From positions 1 through 37,686 of the forward strand of contig JASBSN010000060.1 of NCBI GenBank assembly GCA_030148915.1: a DNA stretch of 37,686 bases, read 5' to 3'. The notes below the pieces were generated by a model. The model ran no database searches. It was given only the letters and a program-made list of their open reading frames with translations, and was not told where the DNA came from. Positions within the stretch are counted from its first letter, which is position 1. Every line of letters begins with the position of its first letter. A program made the position numbers and the translations under genes. This document shows, piece by piece, positions 22,752 through 30,645 of the stretch. Source of the stretch: Thiogranum sp. GTDB taxonomy: Bacteria > Pseudomonadota > Gammaproteobacteria > DSM-19610.

Positions 22752-23842
22752 TGCAGGTCATCCGCGAGTGGTTCCAGCGCTTTTTCGCCGACTCGCAGGC
22801 GGTAATTCTGGCGCTGCTGTTGCTGCTGGGCTTTCTGATTGTGCTCACGCTGGGCAATATGCTCGCGCCGGTGCTGGCAGCGCTGGTGCTGGCCTATCTA
22901 CTGGACGGACTGGTGACGCCTCTGCAGTCGCGGGGCGTGCCGCGGATGGTGGCGGTGGCCGCGGTGTTCATCGTTTTCATGGTGTTTCTGGCCTTCGCGC
23001 TGCTGTGGCTTCTGCCGCGCCTGTCCTACCAGGTAACGCAGTTGTTTACCCAACTGCCGAATATCGTCAGCACCGGCCAGGAAGCCATTATGCGCCTGCC
23101 CTCGCGCTACCCCGACCTGATCAGCCACGCCCAGGTGCAGGATTTGATGAACGCCATCCGCGCCGAGCTGGCGAGCCTGGGGCAGCGCGTGGTGACCATG
23201 TCGGTGGCTTCGGTAGTAGGCATTATCACGCTGCTGGTCTACCTCATCCTGGTGCCGGTGCTGGTGTTCTTTTTTCTGAAAGACAAGCGCAGCATTATCG
23301 GCTGGATGAGCGGTTATCTGCCGCGCGACCGGGCGCTCAGCGCCAGCGTGTGGCAGGAGGTCAACGGCCAGATCGCCAACTATGTGCGCGGCAAAATCTG
23401 GGAGATCCTGATTGTCGGCGTAGTCACTTACGTCACTTTCGTCTTCATGGGTCTGCAGTATGCGGTGCTGCTGGCGACGCTGGTCAGTCTATCGGTGGTG
23501 ATCCCCTATATCGGTGCCGCGGCGGTCACCCTGCCGATCGCCGCTATCGCCTTTTTCCAGTGGGGCTGGAGTCCGGAGTTCTGGTATATCCTCGTCGCCT
23601 ACGGCATTATCCAGGCGCTCGATGGCAACGTGCTGGTGCCGCTGCTGTTCTCCGAGGTCGTCAACCTGCATCCGGTGGCGATTATTATCGCGGTGCTGGT
23701 GTTCGGCGGCCTGTGGGGTTTCTGGGGGGTGTTTTTCGCCATTCCGCTGGCGACGCTGGTCAAGGCGGTGCTACGCGTCTGGCCGCGACCGGTGGCGCCG
23801 CTGCCCGCGCCACCGGTCGCCGGGCAGACCGACGAGGTCTGA
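22751..23842 (+). CDS. AI-2E family transporter / PerM-type permease
   Basis: A 363-residue inner-membrane protein with about eight hydrophobic segments in the AI-2E/PerM arrangement: a cluster at residues 15-90, a soluble region about 100-150, then a membrane block with VVGIITLLVYLILVPVLVFF, YVTFVFMGLQYAVLL and the family-typical PYIGAAAVTLPI and GNVLVPLLFSEVVNLHPV. Roles reported for the family include permease and sodium/proton or signal export functions, and the specific substrate here is unknown. It starts inside the preceding stop (TGATG). It ends only 2 nt from the convergent phoH gene, leaving no room for a terminator outside coding sequence. Confidence 0.88.
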   Translation: MQVIREWFQRFFADSQAVILALLLLLGFLIVLTLGNMLAPVLAALVLAYLLDGLVTPLQSRGVPRMVAVAAVFIVFMVFLAFALLWLLPRLSYQVTQLFTQLPNIVSTGQEAIMRLPSRYPDLISHAQVQDLMNAIRAELASLGQRVVTMSVASVVGIITLLVYLILVPVLVFFFLKDKRSIIGWMSGYLPRDRALSASVWQEVNGQIANYVRGKIWEILIVGVVTYVTFVFMGLQYAVLLATLVSLSVVIPYIGAAAVTLPIAAIAFFQWGWSPEFWYILVAYGIIQALDGNVLVPLLFSEVVNLHPVAIIIAVLVFGGLWGFWGVFFAIPLATLVKAVLRVWPRPVAPLPAPPVAGQTDEV

Positions 23843-23844
23843 GA

Positions 23845-25263
23845 TTACAGCGCGTCCGAGGCGTAATCGGCCAGCCGCGAGCGCTCACCGCGCTTGAGAA
23901 TAATGTGGCCGCTGTGGGCCCAGGTTTTGAAACGGTCGACCACGTAAGTCAGGCCGGAACTGGTTTCGGTGATATAAGGGGTGTCGATCTGCGCCACGTT
24001 GCCCAGGCAGACCACCTTGGTACCGGGGCCGGCGCGGGTGACGAGGGTTTTCATCTGCTTGGGCGTCAGATTTTGCGCCTCGTCGAGGATCAGATACTTG
24101 TTGAGGAAAGTGCGCCCGCGCATGAAGTTCAGGGAACGGATCTTGATGCGGTTGCTGAGCAGATCGTTGGTCGCCGCCCGCCCCCAGTCGCCGCCCACAT
24201 CCGAGCGGGTCAGCACCTCGAGGTTGTCCATCAACGCGCCCATCCAGGGGGTCATTTTCTCTTCCTCGGTGCCGGGCAGAAAACCGATATCCTCGCCCAC
24301 CGGCACCGTGACCCGGGTCATGATGATCTCCTTGTAGCGGTTTTCTTCCAGCGTCTGCGTCAGGCCGGCGGCCAACGCCAACAGCGTCTTGCCGGTGCCC
24401 GCGGTGCCCACCAGCGTGACGAAATCGATCTCCGGGTCCATCAGCAGATTGAGGGCGAAATTCTGTTCGCGGTTGCGCGCATTGATGCCCCAAACAGTGT
24501 GTTTCGAGCCGCGGTAATCAATGGCGGTTTCCAGTACTGCGCTGTCCGCTTCGCGCTCGCGTACCAGCGCCTCGAAGCCGTGTTCTTCGGGCATGTAGAC
24601 CGATTCGTTCGGGTTCCAGGATTTTACCAAGGGGCCTCGCAGCCGGTAATAATTGCGCCCGTCCTGCTGCCAGGATTCGAGGGTCTCGCCATGGGCCTGC
24701 CAGAAATCGGCCGGCAATTCCGCGGCACCGGAAAACAACAGGTTGACGTCGTCCAGCACCTGATCGTTGAAGTAGTCCTCGGCATGAATCCCGAGCACCG
24801 TGGCTTTGATGCGCAGGTTGATGTCCTTGGAGACCAGTGTCACCGTGACGTCCGGGTGTTCGTCCTGCAGGGCCAGGGCCGTGGCAAGAATATTATTGTC
24901 CGGTTTGTTTCCGGGTAGCGCGTCGGGCAGGGCGCTGCTCAGTGCATGGGTCTGGAAAAACAGTCGCCCGGGCGTGTGCGCTTTCAGCTCGTCCGCCAGA
25001 AGGCCCCGCGGGTTGAGCGCAATGCCCTGTTCGATGCCATCGCTGTCGGTGGCCTGCATCATTTCATCAATAAACCGACTGACCTGGCGAACATTGCGGG
25101 CCACTTCGGAAACGCCTTTCTTGCCGGCGTCCATTTCCTCCAGCACCACCATCGGCAAGTAGACATCGTGTTCCTGAAAACGAAACAGCGCGGTCGGGTC
25201 GTGCATCAGCACGTTGGTGTCAAGGATGAACAGGCGTTTAGCGTTGGCTTCGATTTTGGACAT
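23845..25263 (-). CDS. PhoH-family protein with N-terminal PIN domain (PhoH2 type)
   Basis: The 472-residue protein joins a PIN ribonuclease domain (residues about 8-140; LFILDTNVLMHDP and VVLEEMDAGKKG give the acidic residues) to a PhoH ATPase domain with Walker A GTAGTGKT at 286-293 and a Walker B-like LILDEAQN near residue 395. Proteins of this architecture are sequence-specific RNA helicase/nucleases in the mycobacterial examples. It is the last gene of a minus-strand run bcp/gcvR-phoH (39 nt after bcp). The PhoH name is historical and does not by itself imply phosphate control. Confidence 0.93.
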   Translation of the reverse strand: MSKIEANAKRLFILDTNVLMHDPTALFRFQEHDVYLPMVVLEEMDAGKKGVSEVARNVRQVSRFIDEMMQATDSDGIEQGIALNPRGLLADELKAHTPGRLFFQTHALSSALPDALPGNKPDNNILATALALQDEHPDVTVTLVSKDINLRIKATVLGIHAEDYFNDQVLDDVNLLFSGAAELPADFWQAHGETLESWQQDGRNYYRLRGPLVKSWNPNESVYMPEEHGFEALVREREADSAVLETAIDYRGSKHTVWGINARNREQNFALNLLMDPEIDFVTLVGTAGTGKTLLALAAGLTQTLEENRYKEIIMTRVTVPVGEDIGFLPGTEEEKMTPWMGALMDNLEVLTRSDVGGDWGRAATNDLLSNRIKIRSLNFMRGRTFLNKYLILDEAQNLTPKQMKTLVTRAGPGTKVVCLGNVAQIDTPYITETSSGLTYVVDRFKTWAHSGHIILKRGERSRLADYASDAL

Positions 25264-25302
25264 AAGACTAGTGATGTTCCAGCCCGGCGCGGATGCAGGG
25301 CG

Positions 25303-25785
25303 TTATCGGTTGGCGCGGTTGAGCTCGCGGACGGCTTCGAGAATTTCCTCGATATGGCCGTCGACTTTGACCTTGCGCCATTCGCGGCGCAGTTTACCGC
25401 CGGCGTCGATGAGAAAAGTGCTGCGCTCGATACCCATGACTTTCTTGCCGTAGAGATTTTTTTCCCGGATGACATCGAACAGGCGGCACAGCGTCTCGTC
25501 GCTATCGGACAACAGCGGAAAAGGAAATTCGTGTTTGGCGCTGAACTTCTCGTGCGCGGCGAGGCTGTCGCGCGAAACGCCGACCACTTGCGTTTTGTTA
25601 CGTTTGAATTTGGTATAATTGTCGCGAAAGTCCTGACCCTCGCGGGTGCAGCCGGGCGTGTTGTCCCGGGGGTAGAAGTAGATCACCAGGTTGGCGCCCT
25701 TGGCCTCGCTCGAACGGAAGATGCCTCCGCCGGTGGCCGGGGCCTTAAAGGCGGGCACTTTCCTGTCCAATTGTACCTTGCCCAC
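25303..25785 (-). CDS. bcp: Thioredoxin-dependent peroxiredoxin Bcp/PrxQ
   Basis: A 160-residue cytoplasmic peroxiredoxin that reduces peroxides through Cys46 in YPRDNTPGCTREG. The start is a GTG at 25785, 3 nt after the gcvR stop. The resolving cysteine found five residues later in E. coli Bcp is absent (Gln51 here), so it is either a 1-Cys enzyme or uses the other cysteine, Cys100 in SDETLCRLF, as atypical resolving residue. The pair gcvR-bcp is a conserved gammaproteobacterial arrangement, which supports both names. Confidence 0.93.
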   Translation of the reverse strand: MGKVQLDRKVPAFKAPATGGGIFRSSEAKGANLVIYFYPRDNTPGCTREGQDFRDNYTKFKRNKTQVVGVSRDSLAAHEKFSAKHEFPFPLLSDSDETLCRLFDVIREKNLYGKKVMGIERSTFLIDAGGKLRREWRKVKVDGHIEEILEAVRELNRANR

Positions 25786-25788
25786 GCT

Positions 25789-26319
25789 TCAGCCTTTCAC
25801 CGGTTCAATTACCGCGTCGAGGTTGAGGCGGTCGCAGAAATCGAGAAATTCCTCGCGCAGGCCGGCGATGTGGGTGTCGGCGGGTACATCGAGCGTCATA
25901 TGGACCGAGAACATTTGCGTGCCGGTGTGCGCCGCGGCGTAGCCGGCGGTCGACAGGTCCTGGATATTGATGCTGCGTTGAGAGAAGAAACCCGCCAGGT
26001 TGTGCACGATGCCGGGATGATCGAGCGCCACTACATCCACCGCGTAGGGCAGGAATGCGCCTGCCGGCGGTTTCTGCTCGGTGCGCTTGAGGGTGATGCT
26101 CATGTCCAGGCTCGACTGCAGCTGCTCGCGCTGATCTTCCAGTTTGGCCAGGCTGTTCCACTTGCCTTCCACCAGCAGGAGCACGGCAAACTCGCCCCCG
26201 AGCACCGTCATGCGGCTGTCGGCGATGTTACAGCCGCTGTCCAGGATCCAGCCGGAGAGGGTATCCACCAGTCCCGGGCGGTCGGCGCCGACGGCGGCGA
26301 TAACTAATTGATTACTCAT
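25789..26319 (-). CDS. gcvR: GcvR-type ACT-domain regulator
   Basis: The 176-residue protein has two ACT domains (about residues 4-80, beginning VIAAVGADRPGLVDTLSG, and 90-170, with VVALDHPGIVHNLAGFF). In E. coli GcvR binds glycine and GcvA to repress the glycine-cleavage operon. Adjacent bcp on the same strand is the standard partner. No gcvA or gcv operon is in the window, so regulatory targets here are unverified; in this lineage it might sense another amino acid. Confidence 0.85.
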   Translation of the reverse strand: MSNQLVIAAVGADRPGLVDTLSGWILDSGCNIADSRMTVLGGEFAVLLLVEGKWNSLAKLEDQREQLQSSLDMSITLKRTEQKPPAGAFLPYAVDVVALDHPGIVHNLAGFFSQRSINIQDLSTAGYAAAHTGTQMFSVHMTLDVPADTHIAGLREEFLDFCDRLNLDAVIEPVKG

Positions 26320-26369
26320 GAACCTGGCTGGTCACCCAGTGAATTTTGACAAGGGCGCAAAGCCTACCA

Positions 26370-27452
26370 TTAATCGAGTGCCACGGCACGCAGCTGGGCG
26401 GCTGCTTCCTCCGGGCTGATGGTGCTGACAAATAGCCCGGAACCCAGTTCGAAACCGGTGGGTATACTGGTGCGCGGGCAGATCTCCAGATGCCAGTGAT
26501 AACTTGCCTCGCAATCGGCAACGTCCCGGTTGTGCGGCAGTGAGTGCAGGAAGAAATTGTACTGGGCGCCGCCGATTACCGCATCGAGGCGGGCCATGGC
26601 GCGTTTCAGCACCCGCGCCAGATCGGCGCGCTGTTCGTCGTCGATGTCGATGAAATCGGCCTGGTGGCGCAGTGGCAGAATATGCACTTCCCATTCGTAG
26701 CGGCTGGCGAACGGTTTGATAGCGACGAAATGCCGGCCGCGTTCGATGACGTACTGTCCGACGCTGATCTGGCGGCGCACCGAGCCGGACTCACGATCGT
26801 AGATGGTGGCCTCGAAGGTCAGCGCCTCGTCGATCAGTGAGCAGAAAATGCACTGGCGGTTCTTGGCGTAGTACTGGCGACTGTGTAGCACTTCATTGGC
26901 CACGTTCTCCGGCACCACCGGCATGGCGATCACCTGGCTGTGGGTATGCGCGATACTGGCCCCGGCGGCCGGCCCGAAATTCTTGAACACCAGCACGTAC
27001 TGGATGCGTGCATCCGCCTGGTAGAGGGCGTGAATACGTTCACGGTACATGCCCAGTAAGCCGATCAGATGCTCTTCGGACATCTCCTGCAGGGCGATAC
27101 CGTGCTCCGGGTGATCGATGATCACCTCATGACGGCCGTACCCGTCGATCGCCTGTTGCAGGCCGAAGACCAGATTACTGGAGGTGCTGTTATCGCCCAG
27201 CACCGGGTAGAGGTTTTCCACCACCCGCACCCGCCAGTCCTCGCCGGGCGGCGCGCTGGCCACGGTGGGCGGGGTCATGTGCTCATTGCCGCGGCAGAAG
27301 GGGCAGCGCTGGACGTGCTTGCGGTTGTCGCGCGGGGCGGGCGCCTCGGCCTCGCGCGGGCGCATGCCGCGGGCGGTGGAAACCAGTACCGACTCGCTCG
27401 GCACAATCGGATTGATGCGGATTTCGCGGATAATGGCGTCGCTGCTACTCAT
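26370..27452 (-). CDS. GalT-family nucleotidyltransferase (galactose-1-P uridylyltransferase or APS:phosphate adenylyltransferase)
   Basis: A 360-residue member of the GalT branch of the HIT superfamily. A zinc-type CPFC (Cys50, Cys53) lies in the N-terminal half, and the catalytic HIT triad reads HTHSQ (His169, His171, Gln173) where canonical GalT has HPHxQ. Other GalT-like stretches include VVENLYPVLG, EVIIDHPEHG and YHWHLEICPR. GalT exchanges UMP between UDP-glucose and Gal-1-P. No other Leloir gene (galE, galK) is nearby. Sulfur oxidisers use a related enzyme, APAT, that releases ADP and sulfate from APS and phosphate, so this is a live alternative. It starts divergently from dapA. Confidence 0.75.
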   Translation of the reverse strand: MSSSDAIIREIRINPIVPSESVLVSTARGMRPREAEAPAPRDNRKHVQRCPFCRGNEHMTPPTVASAPPGEDWRVRVVENLYPVLGDNSTSSNLVFGLQQAIDGYGRHEVIIDHPEHGIALQEMSEEHLIGLLGMYRERIHALYQADARIQYVLVFKNFGPAAGASIAHTHSQVIAMPVVPENVANEVLHSRQYYAKNRQCIFCSLIDEALTFEATIYDRESGSVRRQISVGQYVIERGRHFVAIKPFASRYEWEVHILPLRHQADFIDIDDEQRADLARVLKRAMARLDAVIGGAQYNFFLHSLPHNRDVADCEASYHWHLEICPRTSIPTGFELGSGLFVSTISPEEAAAQLRAVALD

Positions 27453-27650
27453 AGGAAAAATCCCGGCGTCGAAGCGATCAAATTAACGCTACCCGGTGGG
27501 GCAGGGACAGATAGGACTATTAACGCAGCCATTAAGAGGTTTAATCATGACTCCCCGAGCGCCTCCCGGTTCGTTTCCCAGCCCGGTCTGCTTGTCAGCG
27601 GCGGGCCGGAACCGTACCATTCGCCTTTGGTTTGCGGTGCGGAGAGATCC

Positions 27651-28541
27651 ATGTTTCACGGCAGTATGGTTGCCCTGGTCACGCCGATGCGTGAAGACGG
27701 CGCAGTCGACGAAGACAGCCTGGAAGCGCTCATCGAGTTTCATATAGAGGAGGGCAGCGACGCTCTGGTGGCCATCGGCACCACCGGTGAATCCGCCACC
27801 ATCGACGAAAAGGAGCACTGCCATCTGCTGCGCCGGTTCGTCGAGATGGCCGCCGGGCGCATCCCCATCATTGCCGGTACGGGCGCCAATTCCACCTCCG
27901 AAGCGATCACTCTGACGCGTTGCGGCATGCAGGCCGGCGCCGATGCCTGCCTGCTGGTGACGCCTTATTATAACAAACCGACCCAGGAAGGTCTCTACCA
28001 GCACCATAAGGCCATCGCCGAGGCGGTGCCGATTGCCCAGATTCTCTACAACGTGCCGGGGCGTACGGCCTGCGATATGCTGCCCGAAACGGTGCAGCGG
28101 CTGGCGCCGATCGCCAATATCGTCGGTATCAAGGAGGCCACCGGCGATCTCGAGCGGGGCCGGCGGATCCTGGAGACCTGTGGCGATCAGCTGGATCTGT
28201 ACAGCGGCGACGATGCGACCGCCATGGAATTGATGTTGCTCGGCGCCCGCGGCGACATTTCGGTAACGGCCAACGTGGCGCCGGCGGCCATGCACGCCAT
28301 GTGTGCCGCCGCCCTGGCCGGTGACCGCCCGCGCGCCGAGCAACTGGATGCGCCGTTGCGTATCCTGCATCAGGACCTGTTCGTGCAGTCCAACCCGATA
28401 CCGGTGAAATGGGCGTTGCACGAAATGGGTATGATTCCCCCGGGGCTGCGTCTGCCGCTGACGCCGCTCGACGAAGCTTTTCATCCGCGGCTGCGCGATG
28501 CCCTCAGGCAGGCCGGCGTGCTGGCCGCCGCCAATGTCTGA
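27651..28541 (+). CDS. dapA: 4-hydroxy-tetrahydrodipicolinate synthase DapA
   Basis: DapA condenses pyruvate and aspartate semialdehyde in lysine/diaminopimelate synthesis. From the ATG at 27651 (ribosome-binding site ggagag) the protein is 296 residues, the normal length; the frame is open far upstream, but that region lies opposite galT. It contains GTTGES (residues 43-48), the active Tyr133 in ILYNVPGRT and the Schiff-base Lys161 in VGIKEATGD. bamC follows after 25 nt, the usual dapA-bamC pairing. Confidence 0.97.
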   Translation: MFHGSMVALVTPMREDGAVDEDSLEALIEFHIEEGSDALVAIGTTGESATIDEKEHCHLLRRFVEMAAGRIPIIAGTGANSTSEAITLTRCGMQAGADACLLVTPYYNKPTQEGLYQHHKAIAEAVPIAQILYNVPGRTACDMLPETVQRLAPIANIVGIKEATGDLERGRRILETCGDQLDLYSGDDATAMELMLLGARGDISVTANVAPAAMHAMCAAALAGDRPRAEQLDAPLRILHQDLFVQSNPIPVKWALHEMGMIPPGLRLPLTPLDEAFHPRLRDALRQAGVLAAANV

Positions 28542-28566
28542 ACCTTGTAATACTGGACGGAAATTT

Positions 28567-29697
28567 ATGCTCCCGATGCACAACCCCGGCCGTTTCGGCC
28601 TGTCCTTGCTTCTGATTACCAGCCTCAGCGCCTGCACCTGGCTGGACAAGACATTTCCGGACAAAACCCAGGATTACAAACGCGCGGAACCGGCCGCTGC
28701 GCTGGACGTGCCCCCCGATCTCAACAGCACGCCGACCAGTGACTCCCTGGTGACGCCCAGCGGCTCGGCCGCCACTTTGTCGGGTTACACCAGTGCGCGC
28801 CAGTCATTGCACGCCCGGCAGCCGGGCAATGCGGTCCTGCCGGCCCAGGACGGCCTGCGCTTCGAGCGCGACCACGGCCACGCCTGGCTGGTGGTGCAGG
28901 GCGAGCCGCAGGCCGTGTGGCCGCGGGCGCGTGAATTCTGGCTGGAAAACGGCTTTCTCATCGCCCGCGAAAATCCGTCGCTGGGCACCCTGCAGACCGA
29001 TTGGGTGGAAAACCGTGCATCGATCCCCAAGGGTCCGATCCGCAGTCTGATCAGCCGCGTGTATGAAAATGCCTATAGCTCAGCCTACCGGGACCGTTAC
29101 CGCATGCGCCTTGAACGGGGGGAGACACCCGGCACCACAGAGGTGTACATCACCCAGCAGGGCGTCGAAGAAGTCCTGGTTTCCCAAGAAGTCGACAGTG
29201 ACACCAAATGGGTGCCAAGGCCCGCCGACCCGGGGCTGGAATCGGAAATGCTCAAGCGGCTGATGATCCACCTCGGCGTCCAGCCGGCCAAGGCCGAACA
29301 GCTCGCCGCCACCCCCGCGCCGGCTCGGGCGCGCGCCGAACTGGTCCAGCAAGACAGCGGTCAGACCGCTCTGGTGGTGCATCGCGAATTCGAAAAGGCC
29401 TGGCGCGATGTCGGTATCGTCCTCGATCGTGTGGGTTTCGTCGTCGAAGACCGCAACCGTGCGCAGGGGCTGTATTACGTCCGTTACAGCGATCCCCTCA
29501 AGGAACAGAAAAAAGGTCTGCTCTCCAAGCTGGCCTTCTGGTCCGACGACGAGAGTCAGAAAGTCGATCACTATCAAATCAAACTCAGCGACGACGGCAC
29601 GGACACCCGTGTGGTGGTGCAGAACGCCGAGGGTCAGGCGGAAATCTCCCCGACCGCGGTGCGCATCCTCAATGTGCTCTATGACGACTTGAAGTAG
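28567..29697 (+). CDS. bamC: Outer-membrane assembly lipoprotein BamC
   Basis: BamC (NlpB) is an accessory lipoprotein of the Bam outer-membrane protein assembly machine. From the ATG at 28567 it has 376 residues, with a lipoprotein signal whose lipobox ends at Cys23 (SLSAC). Right after the signal comes the unstructured BamC-type tail DYKRAEPAAALDVPPDL, which binds BamD in the family. Two helix-grip domains follow (about residues 90-235 and 255-370). The downstream neighbour normally seen, purC, is replaced here by a metallo-beta-lactamase-fold gene. Confidence 0.92.
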   Translation: MLPMHNPGRFGLSLLLITSLSACTWLDKTFPDKTQDYKRAEPAAALDVPPDLNSTPTSDSLVTPSGSAATLSGYTSARQSLHARQPGNAVLPAQDGLRFERDHGHAWLVVQGEPQAVWPRAREFWLENGFLIARENPSLGTLQTDWVENRASIPKGPIRSLISRVYENAYSSAYRDRYRMRLERGETPGTTEVYITQQGVEEVLVSQEVDSDTKWVPRPADPGLESEMLKRLMIHLGVQPAKAEQLAATPAPARARAELVQQDSGQTALVVHREFEKAWRDVGIVLDRVGFVVEDRNRAQGLYYVRYSDPLKEQKKGLLSKLAFWSDDESQKVDHYQIKLSDDGTDTRVVVQNAEGQAEISPTAVRILNVLYDDLK

Positions 29698-29713
29698 GCG
29701 CTTGTCCGTAGCG

Positions 29714-30475
29714 ATGCGCTTTGCTTCACTGGGCAGCGGCAGCAAGGGCAACGCCACGCTGGTGGAGGCCGGCGCCACCCGGGTGCTGATCGATTGCGGT
29801 TTTTCCTGCGCCGAAGTGGAAAAGCGCCTGGCGCGCCTGGCGCTTTCGCCCGAGGATCTGGATGCGATCCTGGTCACCCACGAGCATAGCGATCATATCG
29901 CCGGCGTGGCGCGCCTGTCGCGGCGTTACCGTCTACCGGTGTGGATGACCCCGGGCACCGAAGCGGCGCACAAAGGCGGTGACCTGGATCACTGTCAGCG
30001 CATCAACAGCCATTGTGCCTTTCGCATCGGCGATCTCCAGGTGCAGCCGTTTCCCGTGCCCCATGATGCCCGTGAACCGTGCCAGTTCGTGTTTGACGAC
30101 GGTCGGCGACGCCTGGGGCTGCTCACCGACGTCGGCAGTATTACCCGGCACCTGCTACAGGCGCTCGATCACCTCGATGGCTTGATTCTGGAATGCAATC
30201 ACGATCCGCAAATGCTCGCCGACGGACCTTATCCACCCCGTCTGAAGCAACGCGTGGGCGGACCTTTCGGTCACTTGAGCAACCAGCAAGCCGCCGAGAT
30301 ACTTGATAATATAAACACAGATCGGTTGCAGCACCTGGTTGCCGCGCACATCAGCGAAAAGAACAACCGGCCGGCGCTGGCGCTGGCCAGTCTGGCCGCG
30401 GTGGTGGGTGAGAGCAGTTTCGGTATCCTCGCCGCCGACCAGCCCGCGGGCATGCCCTGGCTGAGCCTCGACTGA
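29714..30475 (+). CDS. MBL-fold metallohydrolase, YycJ/VicX type
   Basis: A 253-residue cytoplasmic metallo-beta-lactamase-fold protein. The zinc motif THEHSDH is at residues 55-61, and the family-specific N-terminal signature RFASLGSGSKGNATLVE begins at residue 2. The ATG at 29714 is preferred over a TTG four codons earlier because family members begin with this signature. Further metal ligands are plausible in LLTDVGSI, ECNHDP and AAHISEKNN. YycJ-type proteins are 5'-to-3' nucleases linked to DNA repair in some bacteria. It starts 16 nt after bamC, so is co-transcribed with it. Confidence 0.88.
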   Translation: MRFASLGSGSKGNATLVEAGATRVLIDCGFSCAEVEKRLARLALSPEDLDAILVTHEHSDHIAGVARLSRRYRLPVWMTPGTEAAHKGGDLDHCQRINSHCAFRIGDLQVQPFPVPHDAREPCQFVFDDGRRRLGLLTDVGSITRHLLQALDHLDGLILECNHDPQMLADGPYPPRLKQRVGGPFGHLSNQQAAEILDNINTDRLQHLVAAHISEKNNRPALALASLAAVVGESSFGILAADQPAGMPWLSLD

Positions 30476-30645
30476 GCAGGGTTTGCGCAGCGCCATCTGT
30501 CGGGCGACAGGGGGATGTCTCTGCCATCGGCGCCGGCCTTGCCGAGCGCAGGCTGTACCGGCTACAGGCCATCCAGTATCATTCCGGGTTTTCTTAACGG
30601 GGCCGGGCAGTGTGCTGCTCCCCGGCCTATCAGAGACGGTTTTTC

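Noticed and set aside
23843-23844. Two-base gap between convergent perM and phoH as a regulatory overlap
   Set aside because: Close convergent ends are common in compact genomes and no hairpin with a T-run was found; nothing beyond spacing supports a special function.
22669-24918. A 749-codon plus-strand open frame running over perM and opposite phoH
   Set aside because: It is out of frame within perM and then antisense to a clearly recognisable PIN-PhoH gene. Its translation is low-complexity Arg/Gly/Ala and matches no family, so it is a by-product of high GC.
24946-26307. A 453-codon plus-strand open frame opposite phoH, bcp and gcvR
   Set aside because: All three minus-strand genes are identified by motifs and conserved order; this frame crosses their boundaries and shows no family signature.
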